Assembly (NCBI RefSeq): GCF_023898315.1
Contig: NC_064619.1
Coordinates: 347,830,650-347,894,649 of the forward strand
Length of the DNA stretch: 64,000 nucleotides
Source of the DNA: Schistocerca nitens
Lineage: Eukaryota > Arthropoda > Insecta > Orthoptera > Acrididae
Direction: 5' to 3'
Shown here piece by piece: positions 22,901 through 34,954 of the stretch. The number at the start of each line of letters is the position of its first letter. The stretch's first letter is position 1. The notes under the pieces are model-generated. The model was not told the DNA's origin and made no database searches. It saw only the letters and a list, made by a program, of their open reading frames with translations. Position numbers and translations under genes: made by a program.

Positions 22901-23225
22901 GTAAAGAATAGATTGCTCCATATTTGGCTCACTTGCCCGGGCCATATTTAGAGAGTGAATGTCTGTGTGAATCGGTGTTTGAAGGGGCTCCCTGGGTATG
23001 GATGTGTGATGTGATGTTAGAGTTCCATATTAAGAGGGTGAAGTTGGCTACATCATAAATAATCCTCCCTCTATGAGCTGCATTTTTTCAGTTGCAGTGA
23101 TTTTCTTTACAGAGTGCAGCATGTGGAGTCAGTTGGCGAGATTGTTCTTGGGCGATTGAATCACTACCTTGCTCCTAAGTGAGCCAACCGCTCACCAATT
23201 ACAATCTAAAATGGCGTAGGGGCTA
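19997..23225. other. Gypsy-A 3' non-coding region
   Basis: About 3.2 kb between pol and the 3' LTR. No open frame reaches 100 codons and I see no envelope-like gene, no transposase motif and no clear inverted repeats marking an insertion. A short palindrome TGTGGTGGTTTTCTACCACA lies near 20970-20990. The last bases before the LTR (GGCGTAGGGGCTA) are a poor polypurine tract. Confidence 0.6.
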
Positions 23226-24916
23226 TGAGAGGTGGCATGAGCCCCCTCTCATAATTCTATCTTACGATTTTCGTCTCTAATTGCATGTGGTGAAAAGTTG
23301 CTATTCCTTCACACACGGACTTCCCACGCAGCGTCTCTCGTCACCCAGGTGGTCCGGTGACAGGCGCGCTCTGCCGATCTTGAAAGGGTAAGCCAATGGG
23401 GGTGAGGGAGTCGAGTGAATGCTTTCCAGACGCCGACATTGTCAAAAGACACTCCCGGAGGGGCCTGAAGTAGCGGCTGGGCTAGAGGTTCCATTACTTC
23501 GAAGAAACTTAGCGAAAACACTTTCTGGCGGGCTACCAGCGAGGCGTGGGAATGACTTGTGTTCCCAAGCAGCCTTGGCGCGCAAATTCCCGCGTTTTCT
23601 GCCGTATAGTAACTGTGATTGGCTTGCTCAGGGCATGGCTCCATGACGTAGCAAAAATCGGCGCAGAAATTGGCGCCAAGAATCTCCATTGGTGGAATGG
23701 TAGTGCTCTGGCAATAGAGTGGAATTTTCCGCCGGTTTTCGAGTTGCTGATTGGAACGTTTAACCACGGCCACTGTCGTGGGGGCGGGAATGTTCTGCGT
23801 TCAGCCTGTATGGGTGCTCAGGAGCAGTCGGCTCTCGCCTTTCGGTTGAAGAAAGTTACAAGACTGAGCTCTCGCTGCACGGGTCAGCGTGCCTTCCGTT
23901 GGCTGTCTAATATACTTTTATTTAATTGTAACTGTTTGACGAAGTTGCTGAAGTTTCGACTTCAACGTAACTTTCTGAGTACGGTTGGCAATTGAGCGTT
24001 CTGTGTACAAGAGGCCTATGTTGTCTGTCTTGAGCAGTTTTGGCTAATGTTGACTGTATCGGAGTTACTGGGTGACTTCGTCTCCCTCAGAGGCGCATTT
24101 GTATTGCTAGGATGTCTTTAGTCTGGAACAACCAGGCCAGGATAATTTGTTTTGGGCTATACTCGCGACATTATCATCACCACGACAGGACATCGAAGCA
24201 ACCAGCCATCGCTTCCAGTACGCCAGATCGTGTCCTTGCAGCTAAGAAGACAGCTTGGTAATGTACGTCCGCAGCACCGGCAAAGCAGGCATTTTTGCTA
24301 GGCGATAACCAGAGCTCAGCAGAGCGCGCCTGTTCGTCTTTTCTAACTTTGTTCTATCTTGGGTGTTCATTGTCTGAGTTCTCACTAATTTAGCAGCAAT
24401 TAATGTAGGGTTAGCGGTGTGTCTCTCTTAAAATTTGAGTGGCAAGGAATTGGCTCCATATACCACTTTGTCATAAACGTCACAATCTAGTTTAGGGACA
24501 ACTTCACCTTCACAGCGTTTGTTTGAGTATCCAATTAGAGCCAATTTGATGTATTGTAAATGTTTCATGTGTTTTTGTTTATTATTTTGTGTTTAGTCTT
24601 AATAAATCATATTGTTATTTTGGACAGAACTTTCATTCTGTTAATCGGTAGAGCAACCCTATCATTTCTCACTACATTAATGAAACCTTCCTTTATTTAA
24701 CTTATTTATCATATTACTCGTAAATTATTGCAGGTGCCAAACTCTTGTCTACTCCACTTGCAGGGTTGATTACAGTCAGTTCGCGTATCTTTTTAATCCA
24801 TGTGCAGCAGCAAAGGTCGGAGTTAGAATAGGGGGGGGGGGCTTAGAGCATCATTTACATATGTAGATTCTAGAAGAATTTAGTGTTAAATACACTGCTA
24901 GCCCCGGCACCTCGCA
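23226..24916 (+). repeat. Gypsy-A 3' LTR
   Basis: Begins TGAGAGGTGGCATGAG and ends CACCTCGCA. It is collinear with the 5' LTR apart from the 49-bp deletion and a shorter poly-G run (24831-24840). It is followed by ATAT, the second copy of the target site. Confidence 0.93.
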
Positions 24917-24920
24917 ATAT

Positions 24921-25309
24921 AATATGTGTATTTTTTGTATCATGAAAACTAACGAGAACGAGAGGTAACTAATCTGAAGAGAGATTCGGTGCCCATAGTA
25001 AAAGATTTCTAATACTAAGGAACGAATTCAACTACTGGACAACACCGAGACTACAGAACAAGGCCAGAGAAATCTATTTTTTTTATCCTGTAGTTAATAT
25101 AGTTTGAAATCAATTTATAAAGAACTGTTTTCCAGATAGTAGTTAGATTGTAGAACTGTATATTGTGTGATTTTCGTATCTGGACATTGAACTTTATACC
25201 ATCTGTGAAGTAATTTTAAAGTTAAGTGTGTCTACGACAGTAAATTTGAAAATGTATTTAGTGATTAGAATCTGATAATGACAGTTATTTAATGGTATTG
25301 ACATTTAAA
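24921..25309 (+). other. Gypsy-B leader, right part
   Basis: AT-rich sequence that continues the leader interrupted at 12519. No open frame. It precedes the gag ATG at 25310. Confidence 0.7.
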
Positions 25310-27248
25310 ATGTCACTGAATCAGTAACGAGACGTGCAACAGCCTTCAGCTGCTTGCGCAGAAGCAGAGGTAACGGATAGCAATTCTGAGACTGTTGTGG
25401 CTAGCGGTAGCAATATAAATAATCCCGCTGGTTCAGAAAATATTCATACAACAGCTGATCAGAGTGTTGTTGACACATTAGTTGTTATTATGCAACAGTT
25501 GTCTTTATTAGCCGAAGGCCAAGCGAAGGTAATACGAGACTTATCCGTTATACAAAATGAACTCCAAAATCAATTAGCCGAAAATCAAACAGAATTACAA
25601 AATCAATTAAGAGCAACCTTTACCGAATTAGATCAGAGATAAAATACCCAGACACAGGAAATAAAAGAACATGCAGTAAGGACCGAACAGAATCTTATTG
25701 CCGAAATTGAGCAGGTCCGCCAACAATGCCAAGAAAACAATAGTAAATTAAAAGCGGAACTAACCGAATATGTATCCGTCAAAATTGACACGATACAAAG
25801 ACAAGTAGAATTGTTTCCTCAAGTAATACAAACTCAAGAGGACATACAGTGTTCCGTAGCTATGATACCAGAAATTATGGAATCCCAAGATAATCTAAAG
25901 AAGCAATTTGACGAAGTGAAGGAAAAACAGACGACAGTGGAACATAGAATGAATGTACTTGCGGGAAAGTTTTCAGAAATGGCATTAGAGCGGCTTAATT
26001 TTCGTTCGGAAACGATAGAAGAAACTGTGGAAGTAGCTTTACAGTCAATTTCGGAGAGTTCTGAGAAGAATTTTTTTAACAAAGGGTTAAAGGATGTTCG
26101 TGAACAACTTGGCGAAGAATTCTCGCGTTGGAAAGAAAACATAAAAAGATCACTAAATCTCTCGCAGGAGGATTTAGAAACAACGAGAAGTAGGAAACAA
26201 AATTCTCAATCTGCTCTTGAAATTCTGTCCACGTCAAGGTCCGATGTAGACAGAATTGGAACGTCACAAGTTACATTCGATATAACGGATAGCCACAGGG
26301 AGAAATACGAACAGGATGATTTTTGGAATCGTAGTACCGTTAAGGAAAAGATGATTAAGCAGAGACAATTTCAAATCTTTAACCCTGACAAAAAGAATGT
26401 TCATCCTGTAGTCTTTATTCGAAGTTTCAGAGGTCTATTTCCACGATCTTGGACAGAATGGCAAAAAAATTAGTTTTGTATCTGGATATGTACAAGGATC
26501 AGGAGCATTGTGGGTATCCGAACAAACATCTTCTTGTAAATGTTACAAAGAATTTGAGCAGGCTTTTCTAGCAAAATATTGGTCTGCTGGAATACAAGAA
26601 AGACTTAGGCAGGAAGTATTATATCCTGAGCCTTTCTCATTTTCTAGAGGATCTCTAAAGAGATATTTTGAGAAATACATTAATAAATCTTTGTATTGGG
26701 ATGTACCGATTCCTTTGCCGGATATACTTAGGACACTCAAGTCCAGACTACCCACCAGTATAAGGAATCAGCTATTATATATAAATGATAAGGATATAGA
26801 CTCATTTATGACTACGCTTGATCATATTGATATAATTGAGGAGGAAAATAAGAGGGTAAGAGAAATGTCATATCAAAGAAGAGTAATAGAAGCGAATCCG
26901 AGCTGCAACTCGAATGGGAATGGCAGTAATGGTAGCAGTAACAATAATCATAACCAACTACACTCTCCCAGGAGACTTAGAAATGGACAAAATGCAAACA
27001 ATAATTATTACCATAATGGAAACTTTAGTAATAGTGCAGCGAGGGGCTACTTTAGGAACAATAGGAATTTTAATCGATATAATCCAATGTATGGCAACAC
27101 AATACGGTTCTACCAACACCAGCAGAACAACAACAATAATTACACGAATCTAGCAAGACAATATAAATCGAATTCACCACAACAACCGATAATCACTGAA
27201 GTAGCTGAAGAGACAAATACCAATCGGACCAACAAACAGTCAAACTAA
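25310..27248 (+). pseudogene. Gypsy-B gag pseudogene
   Basis: Starts at ATG 25310 (MSLNQ then TAA), continuing in the same frame with a second stop at 25640-25642. Coiled-coil-like repeats (QNELQNQLAENQTELQNQL) lead to the capsid region NPDKKNVHPVVFIRSF, which parallels Gypsy-A Gag. A frame change in the seven-A run at 26463-26469 separates this from the remaining capsid (YKEFEQAFLAKYWSAGIQER) and an Asn-rich C-terminus (about 26890-27150, stretches such as NGNGSNGSSNNNHNQ). The Asn-rich tail replaces a CCHC knuckle and recurs in the decayed Gypsy-C. The lesions are small, so the ancestral gene is easy to follow. Confidence 0.85.
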
Positions 27249-27378
27249 ACATGACCGCATCGTGCCCCGGAGGAGCGGTCAGGAGATCTGTTAGGGGCGA
27301 AACAGTAAAATTACAATTGTTATGATATAATGATGGTGAGCTGTTGACTGAAGAGTTAACAAATGTTGTAATAACGTG

Positions 27379-28485
27379 TCATAATGACAGATCGAGTGTT
27401 CCGGTATCGGAAGTATTTGTTGAAATAGAGGAAGTTCCAACGAATGTGATATAAGACACAGCCGCTTCCGCCGATGTCATCTCAGGCGCTCTTTTTCGAA
27501 GAATTATTAGGAAGAATAAGGTACCAATTTTGCCGGTACAGAACTGTAAAATCATCGGAGCTGTTGGAGCACGCTCTCCCAATGTCAAAATACAAACACA
27601 ATTACAGATGAAAATGGGAAATGTAGCAATAAAATGCACGTTCCTTGTAGTGGAGAAGTTATTAGTGGACTGTATTCTTGGTATTGGGAGTATGCAGGAG
27701 TAAAATTGTCCGATTCATTTTTTGGGAGGAATAGTTAAATTTAGATTAAATGGAGAAGAGATAGCACTGGATTTAAATAGAAAGGAAACATTGCATGTGA
27801 AATACTGTCGCGGTGCCATAATTCAATTAATTGACACTACAAACGGTCGTTGGAAGGAGCTTTCAAAGGATTTGATACAACAGGGGGACTTACACCAAAC
27901 AACAATGATAGAAGCTAGTGAATCAAATCAGCTTACCGGAGAACAAAGGCAGCAGCTTCATTATTTGTTAGAGGGATATGAAGAGATTTATGATGAGAAA
28001 CCAGGAATTATTAAAGGGTATATTTGTCACCTACAAGTGAAGCCACATCAGACTTACTGTTACACGCACTATCCAATCCAATGGCGTTTAAAACAATCTG
28101 TTCAAAGGGAGATAAACAGAATGTTAGAATGGAACTTGATTGAGCCATCAACTAGTCCATATTGTTCTCCGCTCTTAGTCGTTCCAAAACCTGGAGGCTA
28201 CGTAAGATTAGTTCAGGATTCGAGAGAGATTAATAAAATAATAGTACCTGTAAGAACTCATCCGGAAAATATAACTTTACTCCAACAGAGCTTATGTTTA
28301 GTCAGATTGAAAAGAACTTCTGGATAAACCATCTGCCAAAGTATGAAGACCAGAATTTAAAATTGGAGGAAAAGATTCGACTCGCACTTGTTAATTTAAC
28401 TAAAAAGGCAATACAACGGAAATTGACATATGATAAACGGATTCACCGGATTCAGACGTTTCATCTTGGAGGAAAGGTTTTATAG
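27379..28485 (+). pseudogene. Gypsy-B pol with RT-to-integrase deletion
   Basis: The protease remnant DTAASADVISGALF (27455 on) has Ala for the Gly of the usual DTG, and a stop directly before it. RT starts at 27722 and runs through the fingers (REINRMLEWNLIEPS, SPLLVVPKPGGYVRLVQDSR). At about 28284 the sequence jumps, within a few codons, to the integrase C-terminus (ALVNLTKKAIQRKLTYDKR, FHLGGKVL) in a shifted frame, ending at 28485. YxDD, RNase H and the integrase core are absent, so roughly 2 kb of pol has been lost. Such a copy could only have moved before the deletion. Confidence 0.85.
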
Positions 28486-30445
28486 AGGCGACACATCCAT
28501 TCCTCGAAACTGACGAAGAACGTAAAGAAATGGAATCTTATTTATACCGTACCATATGTTATTGTAAATATACCAAATCCTGGATCGTAGATCTGTGATA
28601 CCAAATATGGAGAAGAGTTTAGAGTGGAATTTATGAATCGAATGTGTATATAAATATCAAGATGTTTATGTTGTCTAGAGGGTAAGAGACAGTGAGATTG
28701 CTCCTGTGATAGGTTAAGAGACAGTGAGATTACTCCTGTGATAGTTTAGCACAAAATATTAATATAGGTAGAAGAAATTGTTAATTACTAGTGTTTGTAA
28801 GTGTGGGCTATGAGCAGAAGCCACAGTTATATACAATGAAAGTGCATCTACAGTTCCTCAAGACACGGCACTTATGTGAGAATCGCGTGTGAAACTGGAA
28901 CAGTGCGGGATATGTAGGTAAATACGATGTGTGTATGATGTTCGCTGTTCGCGCGAGAAAACAAATGAACTGTGAAACGGAGCAACAGTCGATAATGTCA
29001 CTGCTACAAACAACTGAAGAAACTCTCTGGTTGCGCGAGAGAAAATTACTATAATTTTTAGATTTTTCATTATGCCTTCTCTACCAGGAGAATTAATTTA
29101 AGAATTTTAATTAACATTTTAAGAATAACAGTTTGTGTGTTTCATATTATGGACATAATTGTTGAAATATATTTCCATAAATGTTCATGAGAGAATGAAG
29201 AAGATTCTGCGAGTGGATGATTTGTTTAATGAACATACGTCATCATTAATGATATTTATTTGCAGGTGGATCCGTAAATCAATTAATTATAAGAATAATG
29301 AAAATTTTTCAGAGAATTTTTCTAGAAGTTATTCCTTGTGTGGAGTCAGTGTCATATGCCTATGTTTAAAAATTTTCATCACGTGTAAACTTAAATTTTA
29401 TCCATAATTTCGTAATTGAAAACAAACCTCGGACAGATTCAATGCTCTACTTCCACCTGCACTATAACACAACGAAGATTAGATTAAAAAAATTTTTAGA
29501 GGAATACATTCGACATGAGCTACTACAAAATTTAAATGCCCGCAGTCTATTTGGCAAGGTTTTGGACAATCAGCAGTTGTAATGCAAAACAACTTTGGTA
29601 TTGAGGACTACAAAAAAAATCGCGATTGTCAGGACTGATGGATGTTCCAGTCCAGTACAGATGGATGAATATAAGAATCCACTCCGATTTTGAGTTGAAC
29701 GATGAAATATGGACTTCGTTGCCTTAATCCACTCTCTTCCAGAGATTTATTCAGTCAGAACCTTTTCTTATTCCACTTTAAACCTGTTCCATGTCCACGT
29801 CCCTGACCATCTGTTCCTGAGATCATCTTGCTGTTTCTACGGCACATTATCAGCTTTTGTCCTGTACCATAAGCCATCGCCTGTCCTCCGTACTGCCTCC
29901 ACCAAACGCTGAACGTCGCCTATCCGCTCTCCGTACCCAGTGTTCCTGTTCCATCGACTTCACAACGAGAACGTCGGCTACATCGTCGAAAGAAGAATTT
30001 TGAAAATTATTTTTGAGCAGTATTGTAAAATTTTTTTGGCTATGAGGCACTTTTCCTTTGATCTAATGTATGGAGCTTCTATATATTTCAAAATTTCTAG
30101 AGTTAGGCTACCATATCTTGTTTAATACCTGAGCTGGGGTCTATTCTTCTGGGTTTTCCAGGGTTTCCCTGTGAAGGCCAGTTCCCAAATGGGTAGACCT
30201 TTTTCGTATTTACACCAAACTACATCTTCCCTGTTTATGTAGTCGAGATGCGGGTATACCCCGGTACATGTAAAAGCTACAGCTTACGTATTCTCGTAAC
30301 TTACTGTCTTAAGATGATACCCATATTCTCTATAGTAAAATTCTATTAATTCAAAATATTCCTCTTTTGAATAAACAACCCAACAAATTTTTTCTGTTAG
30401 CTCGCAAAGTGTATTATCATTAACTTTGCTCGCTGCGAGGGCAAT
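28486..30445. other. Gypsy-B 3' non-coding region
   Basis: About 2 kb between the pol remnant and the 3' LTR. Only frames under 85 codons, with none recognisable. It contains a two-unit repeat at 28681-28743. Confidence 0.6.
28681..28743 (+). repeat. Two-copy 31-bp tandem repeat
   Basis: AAGAGACAGTGAGATT appears twice, followed by GCTCCTGTGATA and ACTCCTGTGATA. Period 31-32 bp. Confidence 0.85.
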
Positions 30446-31154
30446 TGTAATATCTCTTTATATTCGATGAATTATTCTGATACAATTCTACCCTTGAATG
30501 ACGTTTACTAATTTTCTATCTTCATACTCGCAGAATCCATGCGCAAAATAGTTTCATACAATAGCTATGCCATGAGCGCATAATTATTCTTTGTGGTACT
30601 CTATCTGGTGGTTGTTAAAAAAAAAAGCTTCCGAGATTGTCTTCGTGCCGATTAGCCTGAGCTTGGTTTGAAAAATTGTAATCTGAATGTTGAGAGTTAT
30701 GACAAAAGATAAATGAGACGAAATTGTACGATTAAAAGGGAAAGATACATATATATTGCTCCTTCATACAAAAGGTGTGTATTTGACATTTGAGAATTAA
30801 TCATATTCATCGATATATTGCGTAGTTGTTAATCAGAAGGGAACTTCCGAAAGACTGGATACGAACCTGCATTTAATAATCCAAGAGCTCCATTACTTCT
30901 TCGGACCTGAGGTTTCCCGACTGATTATACAACACTCCCAAAAATTACGAGGCATTTTATTTGTACAGATTTGCAGGCTGCCGCAATGCACGAGCCTCCA
31001 GAGAAGAAGAATCATCGCCTGATTTCATTCTAACAAGTAAAATTTCTGAATCATTTTGAGTGAATGAGCTATGACTGTGTTTCATATTATGAATGACTGA
31101 TTGCTCGAACGAATTGAGAGCTACATAATTACGTAGATACGAGGAAAAATTACA
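30446..31154 (+). repeat. Gypsy-B 3' LTR (709 bp)
   Basis: Begins TGTAATATCTC and ends AATTACA, followed by ACAC, the target copy. It matches 11738-12480 along its length, lacking the 20-bp block near 12200. Confidence 0.9.
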
Positions 31155-31158
31155 ACAC

Positions 31159-31541
31159 CCAATAAATTACAAAAAATAATCTAGTAACTACATGGGTATC
31201 CGTAAACAAATAAGTCGCTCCCGTTTGAAGCTCGTAAAAATATACAACAAACGAACGGTGTACTCGACTTCTTAGGAGCAGGAACGCGAGGTGCTCTGTC
31301 ACTGACGGTCTATCCGACACTGAGCTATACTAACCAAAGAAAACAAAAGCCTGTATGGTACCAGGACCGATAGAAGGGTCGATAGCAACAGTTGTACGGT
31401 ACACTATACTGTTATTAAAATGAAAGCTTGTGCATAGTAGGCACTCGAATACGCAATAAATTAAAAAAATTATTTAGTAACTGAACAGGTATCTGTAAAT
31501 AAATGAGTCGCTCCCGTTTGAAGCTCGTAAAAATATACATT
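31159..31541 (-). repeat. Tandem units 1 (rest), 2 and 3 (start), about 290 bp period
   Basis: CGCTCCCGTTTGAAG recurs at 31216 and 31509, a period of 293 bp. CAATAAATTA followed by AGTAACT occurs before both. Unit 2 is complete. Unit 3 is interrupted at about 31541 and seems to resume at 33148 (CAAACGAACGGTTTACCCGCC). The first unit is the one cut by Gypsy-B. Confidence 0.85.
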
Positions 31542-33147
31542 CTAACATTCTGCGTGGTGTCTGTTTATTCTATATCGTGTCTCCCTACCACTTTCGCGCA
31601 ACTACGCTCTGAGCGTGTTTTTTAGGGAATTGACTAGTTTGAACCTGGGACCTGTTGCTGGTAAGGAGCCGCCAGACCACACATGACATGTAGAGTTCAG
31701 AAGATTTCAGTGAGACTAGCGATGATATAACCAAATACTTAATGATTTCAGCGTCAGCTCACTGCACTCCCTGTAAAAGAATCTTAATACTAACTAAATT
31801 TAGTGGAAGGAGTTCAAGGATTTCCTATTTTTAGTTAGCTGGTAAAATAACGTCGAAAAAGCAGTTAAGTTTACCATTGGAAATTTTATTCCACTCACAA
31901 AACATTGTTTATAAATTGCACTGTTGATGAAAGAAAATGTTTTAATACAGGATGGTAAAAACCAACTGCGTTCAACAAAAATGTGAACGAATATTCCCTG
32001 AATGGGTTTCCAAGTTCGATGGATTGAAGGATGACCTATGCCATATCACATCTATAATCTAGGTTTAAATTAAGTTTCAAAAAAGAGAAAACTATCAAAG
32101 TGGTCTACAGTGACCCTCAATTATCTTTAATTACTTATCTAACTTGTTGTAAATTACAGTGGCTGATGTGGCTTCTCAATAACTATATAACAGAAAAATC
32201 ATCGCGTTTCTGATTTTTACTTCAAGTGGAAAATGTGAACACCACGAGCTTGATTGACGATCGACACTAGTATTACGCGAAAATGGGGTGTAACAGATAA
32301 GACTTCTGCAGTTCTGAGTGAAGCTTTATGTGCTGTTATGCGGCATCACGTGCGTTCATTACCTTGTCGGTGTTCGTCAGGGGGCGGCGGGCAGCACAGC
32401 TCTGCTCACCTCGCCATCTCGGAAGCAACTCTCTCCTAACTTCTCCTTACTACAATTTACAGAAGTTGGTTTAAAAAAACTATCTGGCTGTGTTTTCATC
32501 TGACCAGTCAGGGTCTCAATGTTAACCTTAAGCTCTGCCTACAAAGATTCTGTCTATCCAATGAGAAACGTTATACTTTTTGTGGTGGGGCAATGTTTTT
32601 AAAGTTTGGAACGTAACAGAGACGCGAAAAGCCTCACGCTAAAACTTGCAGCTGGTGTGGTCCTTTTAGTGTTATCGTAAGATCTATACTGTTCTTCTGG
32701 AGGGCTCTATCTTTTAACATGGGCTGGGGGTGGTCCTGATGTAACAGAGACGCGAAAAAGTCTCACACTAAAACTTGCGGCTGGGGTGGCCCTTTTAGTG
32801 TTATCGTAAGATCTATACTGTTCTTCTGGAGGGCTCTAGCTTTTAACATGGGCTGGGGGGGGGGGGGGTCCTAGCGGTTAGCTGGCGATGTGGTTGTCCG
32901 TCCCTTATCGTAGGGCCTTCTAGCTTCACACGGTTCTGCTCTCAGCTTCTGTTCTCGTTTCTCCCCTCGGAACTGCGTCTGTCTCACGGTGGGAAGGTAT
33001 GACATGCATTTAGGCATTCTTGTGTTAGTCTGTGGTATTCCATTTGCTCACTCGTTACTCGTATTACTTTGGTTAATTTAATGTCACGATTTTTTCGCAG
33101 CTATGTGACATACTACTGGATTTGCTTTTGCCTGACACCTTACATCA
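31542..33147. mobile_element. Insert of unknown type in tandem unit 3
   Basis: About 1.6 kb that separates the two parts of unit 3. Possible duplicated TACAT at the borders, but the ends are not certain. No long ORF and no inverted or LTR-like termini that I can see. A tRNA-like stretch on the minus strand (B-box-like GGTTCAAACTA near 31640) and an internal 128-bp tandem repeat are present. I cannot assign it to a class. Confidence 0.5.
32613..32868 (+). repeat. Two-copy 128-bp tandem repeat
   Basis: GTAACAGAGACGCGAAAA at 32613 and 32741, and CGTAAGATCTATACTGTTCT within both units. The second unit ends in a poly-G run of about 14. Confidence 0.88.
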
Positions 33148-33213
33148 TCAAACGAACGGTTTACCCGCCTTCTTAGCATCAGGAACACGAGGTGCTCTGT
33201 CACTGACGGTCTA
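33148..33213 (-). repeat. Tandem unit 3, continuation
   Basis: CAAACGAACGGTTTACCCGCC and GGAACACGAGGTGCTCTGTC match 31250-31310. Cut on the right by a SINE fragment. Confidence 0.8.
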
Positions 33214-33290
33214 ATGACCGAACTCGGATTTCAACCGTCGTCCTTCCGAATGCGAGTCCAGTGTGCTAACCACTGCGCCACATTGCTCGA
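33214..33290 (-). mobile_element. SINE head fragment (tRNA-like)
   Basis: On the minus strand it reads GTGGCGCAGTGGTTAGCACA and a B-box-like GGTTGAAATCC. The same head type is seen in fuller form at 57522. Only the head is present. Confidence 0.7.
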
Positions 33291-34954
33291 TCAAATGTAA
33301 GCACCTCAAGTGTTAAGACATGTATCTCACGGAAAGACGAGACGATCAATTCGTGTTTCGTAGAACGCAGCCGGCCCTGACGGATCTGGAACCGCACACA
33401 TTCTTGCACGTCCCCCTCCAAATGTAGCTGATCAACACGCGTCTCTCTTCAGTTAGTCAAATATGTGAAAACCACACAGTGAAAGATCCGATTTATATGG
33501 CGAATGTTTCAGTGTTTCCCATCATCCAATCAGCGAAGAATGTAGTGCACACCAGCCACACAGCGGTCTTAATGCTATTCGAATCGTAGACGCTAGACGT
33601 AAGATCCTATGACAGCCAGACGAACACAATAGGGCAGTCGGCAAGCGACGATGGTCATGATCCAAAAACTGCGTGCACCTGTGATGTGGCCTGACGCCGC
33701 TCCCATGCCACAGCGATGACAGTAATGAAAAGTAACAACAGTGTGGCCACCTGTACCTTAGACTGTGTGTTATGGTGGTGGGTGTTCGGTTTTCATTGGA
33801 ATGTCCGTTATACAACGGGAGCTATACACCTCACTGCCCTGTCGGAGCACTCAGTGCCTCGTATCATTTGACTCACTGCCAAATCGTGACTCTCCGGAGC
33901 ACGCTATGAGAAACGTTTTAGTGTTTAGCTACGTACCTGACTCAAAATATCAATTACCTTTAGATACGTTTCCAGTATTCCCTCGGATACCTGTTGAGCT
34001 CGATTTAAATTCACTGAGAGCAACAATTCCCGTCGAGTTTGAAACTGATTGTCATTGATAAGGCGCGACACTCATGTCAGATCCTTGTCAGTTAGGATAT
34101 TTTACGAGCCCTGCTGCGATGGTGTGTTTAACTTCAATCACGGTGTGGTCATGGGCATTTGCAAACACTACAGCTCGCATCTCCGACCCTGTCACGTCTC
34201 TCTCCACGTCGACCTGTCTGGCTCGGCTCATTCAATACAGCCGACCAAGACACACTCACTACTTCAGTCTCATGTCGCTGGAGGGTCACATCTCCGCCTG
34301 GTACCAGTTCCACACCACCTACAACACTACAATGAGTCAATCGTGCTCTTTTAAATAGTATAAGTAATTTGTGCGACCAGACTTTTCGTAGAAATTAAAC
34401 TGTATCACAACAATTGAAAGACGTCTGCTTAAGCTCCGGTTTTACTCCTACAATCAACGCAAATTCCCAAAAATCAGGGATTAGCAAGATCGAAAACGGA
34501 TCAACCAGTTTTTGAAACTTTTCACTGTAGGATGAGTAGTACCTTAATATTAACATCTCTAATCGAAACTGGCATCGTTGTCGTTCTTCGATTAGTACTC
34601 TCATTGAAACTGTGTGAGTACTTCCTGTGCTGTTGATGTGTCTGCGACAATATATAATGCAATGCTGTATTCTCCTACATGGTTATGGCACGTCACACTT
34701 ATAAACATATCCGTTATGTAACTTTAGATGCAACGCACAAGTGTGAAAATTAGATATCCGGTTTGTTGGTATGCTGTCATACTTGTTTTCAGAAATTTTG
34801 GTTTTATATATGGCTGCGTATTTATTATTCAGCGTGTACTAATACTACTTAAATTCTTTACTTCACTAGAAAATACGTGTAACAGTATCGTAGCTACAAT
34901 ATAAACGACAATAAAAAGTGTCAGGAACTGGAGAAGGAGATGTAAGACACTACG
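33291..34954. other. No gene seen
   Basis: Short open frames only, the longest about 100 codons, with none showing a recognisable domain. Likely old non-coding or repeat sequence. Confidence 0.5.

Larger units (their letters stand above)
12520..24916 (+). mobile_element. Gypsy-A LTR retrotransposon, about 12.4 kb
   Basis: Complete structure: LTRs of 1749 and 1691 bp (12520-14268, 23226-24916), target duplication ATAT (12516-12519, 24917-24920), PBS near 14274, gag 14680-16731, pol 16749-19888, then more than 3.3 kb without a gene before the 3' LTR. In the first 600 or so bases of the LTRs I counted about 19 mismatches by eye, so it is not brand new. It carries one stop in gag, one frame change in RT and a deletion in RNase H. 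It sits in the leader of Gypsy-B and is therefore younger than Gypsy-B. Confidence 0.92.
11738..31154 (+). mobile_element. Gypsy-B LTR retrotransposon, split by Gypsy-A
   Basis: LTRs at 11738-12480 and 30446-31154, PBS directly after the 5' LTR, gag and a deleted pol on the plus strand, and a target duplication ACAC (11734-11737 and 31155-31158). Its own internal sequence is 12481-12519 plus 24921-30445. The rest is Gypsy-A, inserted in the leader. It landed in the tandem repeat upstream of N2: the flanks CACTCGAACAC and CCAATAAATTAC rejoin to match the intact unit at 31447-31470 (CACTCGAATACGCAATAAATTA). Gag carries stops, pol lacks most of RT through integrase, so the copy is dead. Confidence 0.9.

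Noticed and set aside
33765..34358. Open frames of about 100 codons in two frames
   Set aside because: Overlapping frames with low complexity and no recognisable domain. A decayed Tc1-like origin was considered, but no catalytic motif was found.
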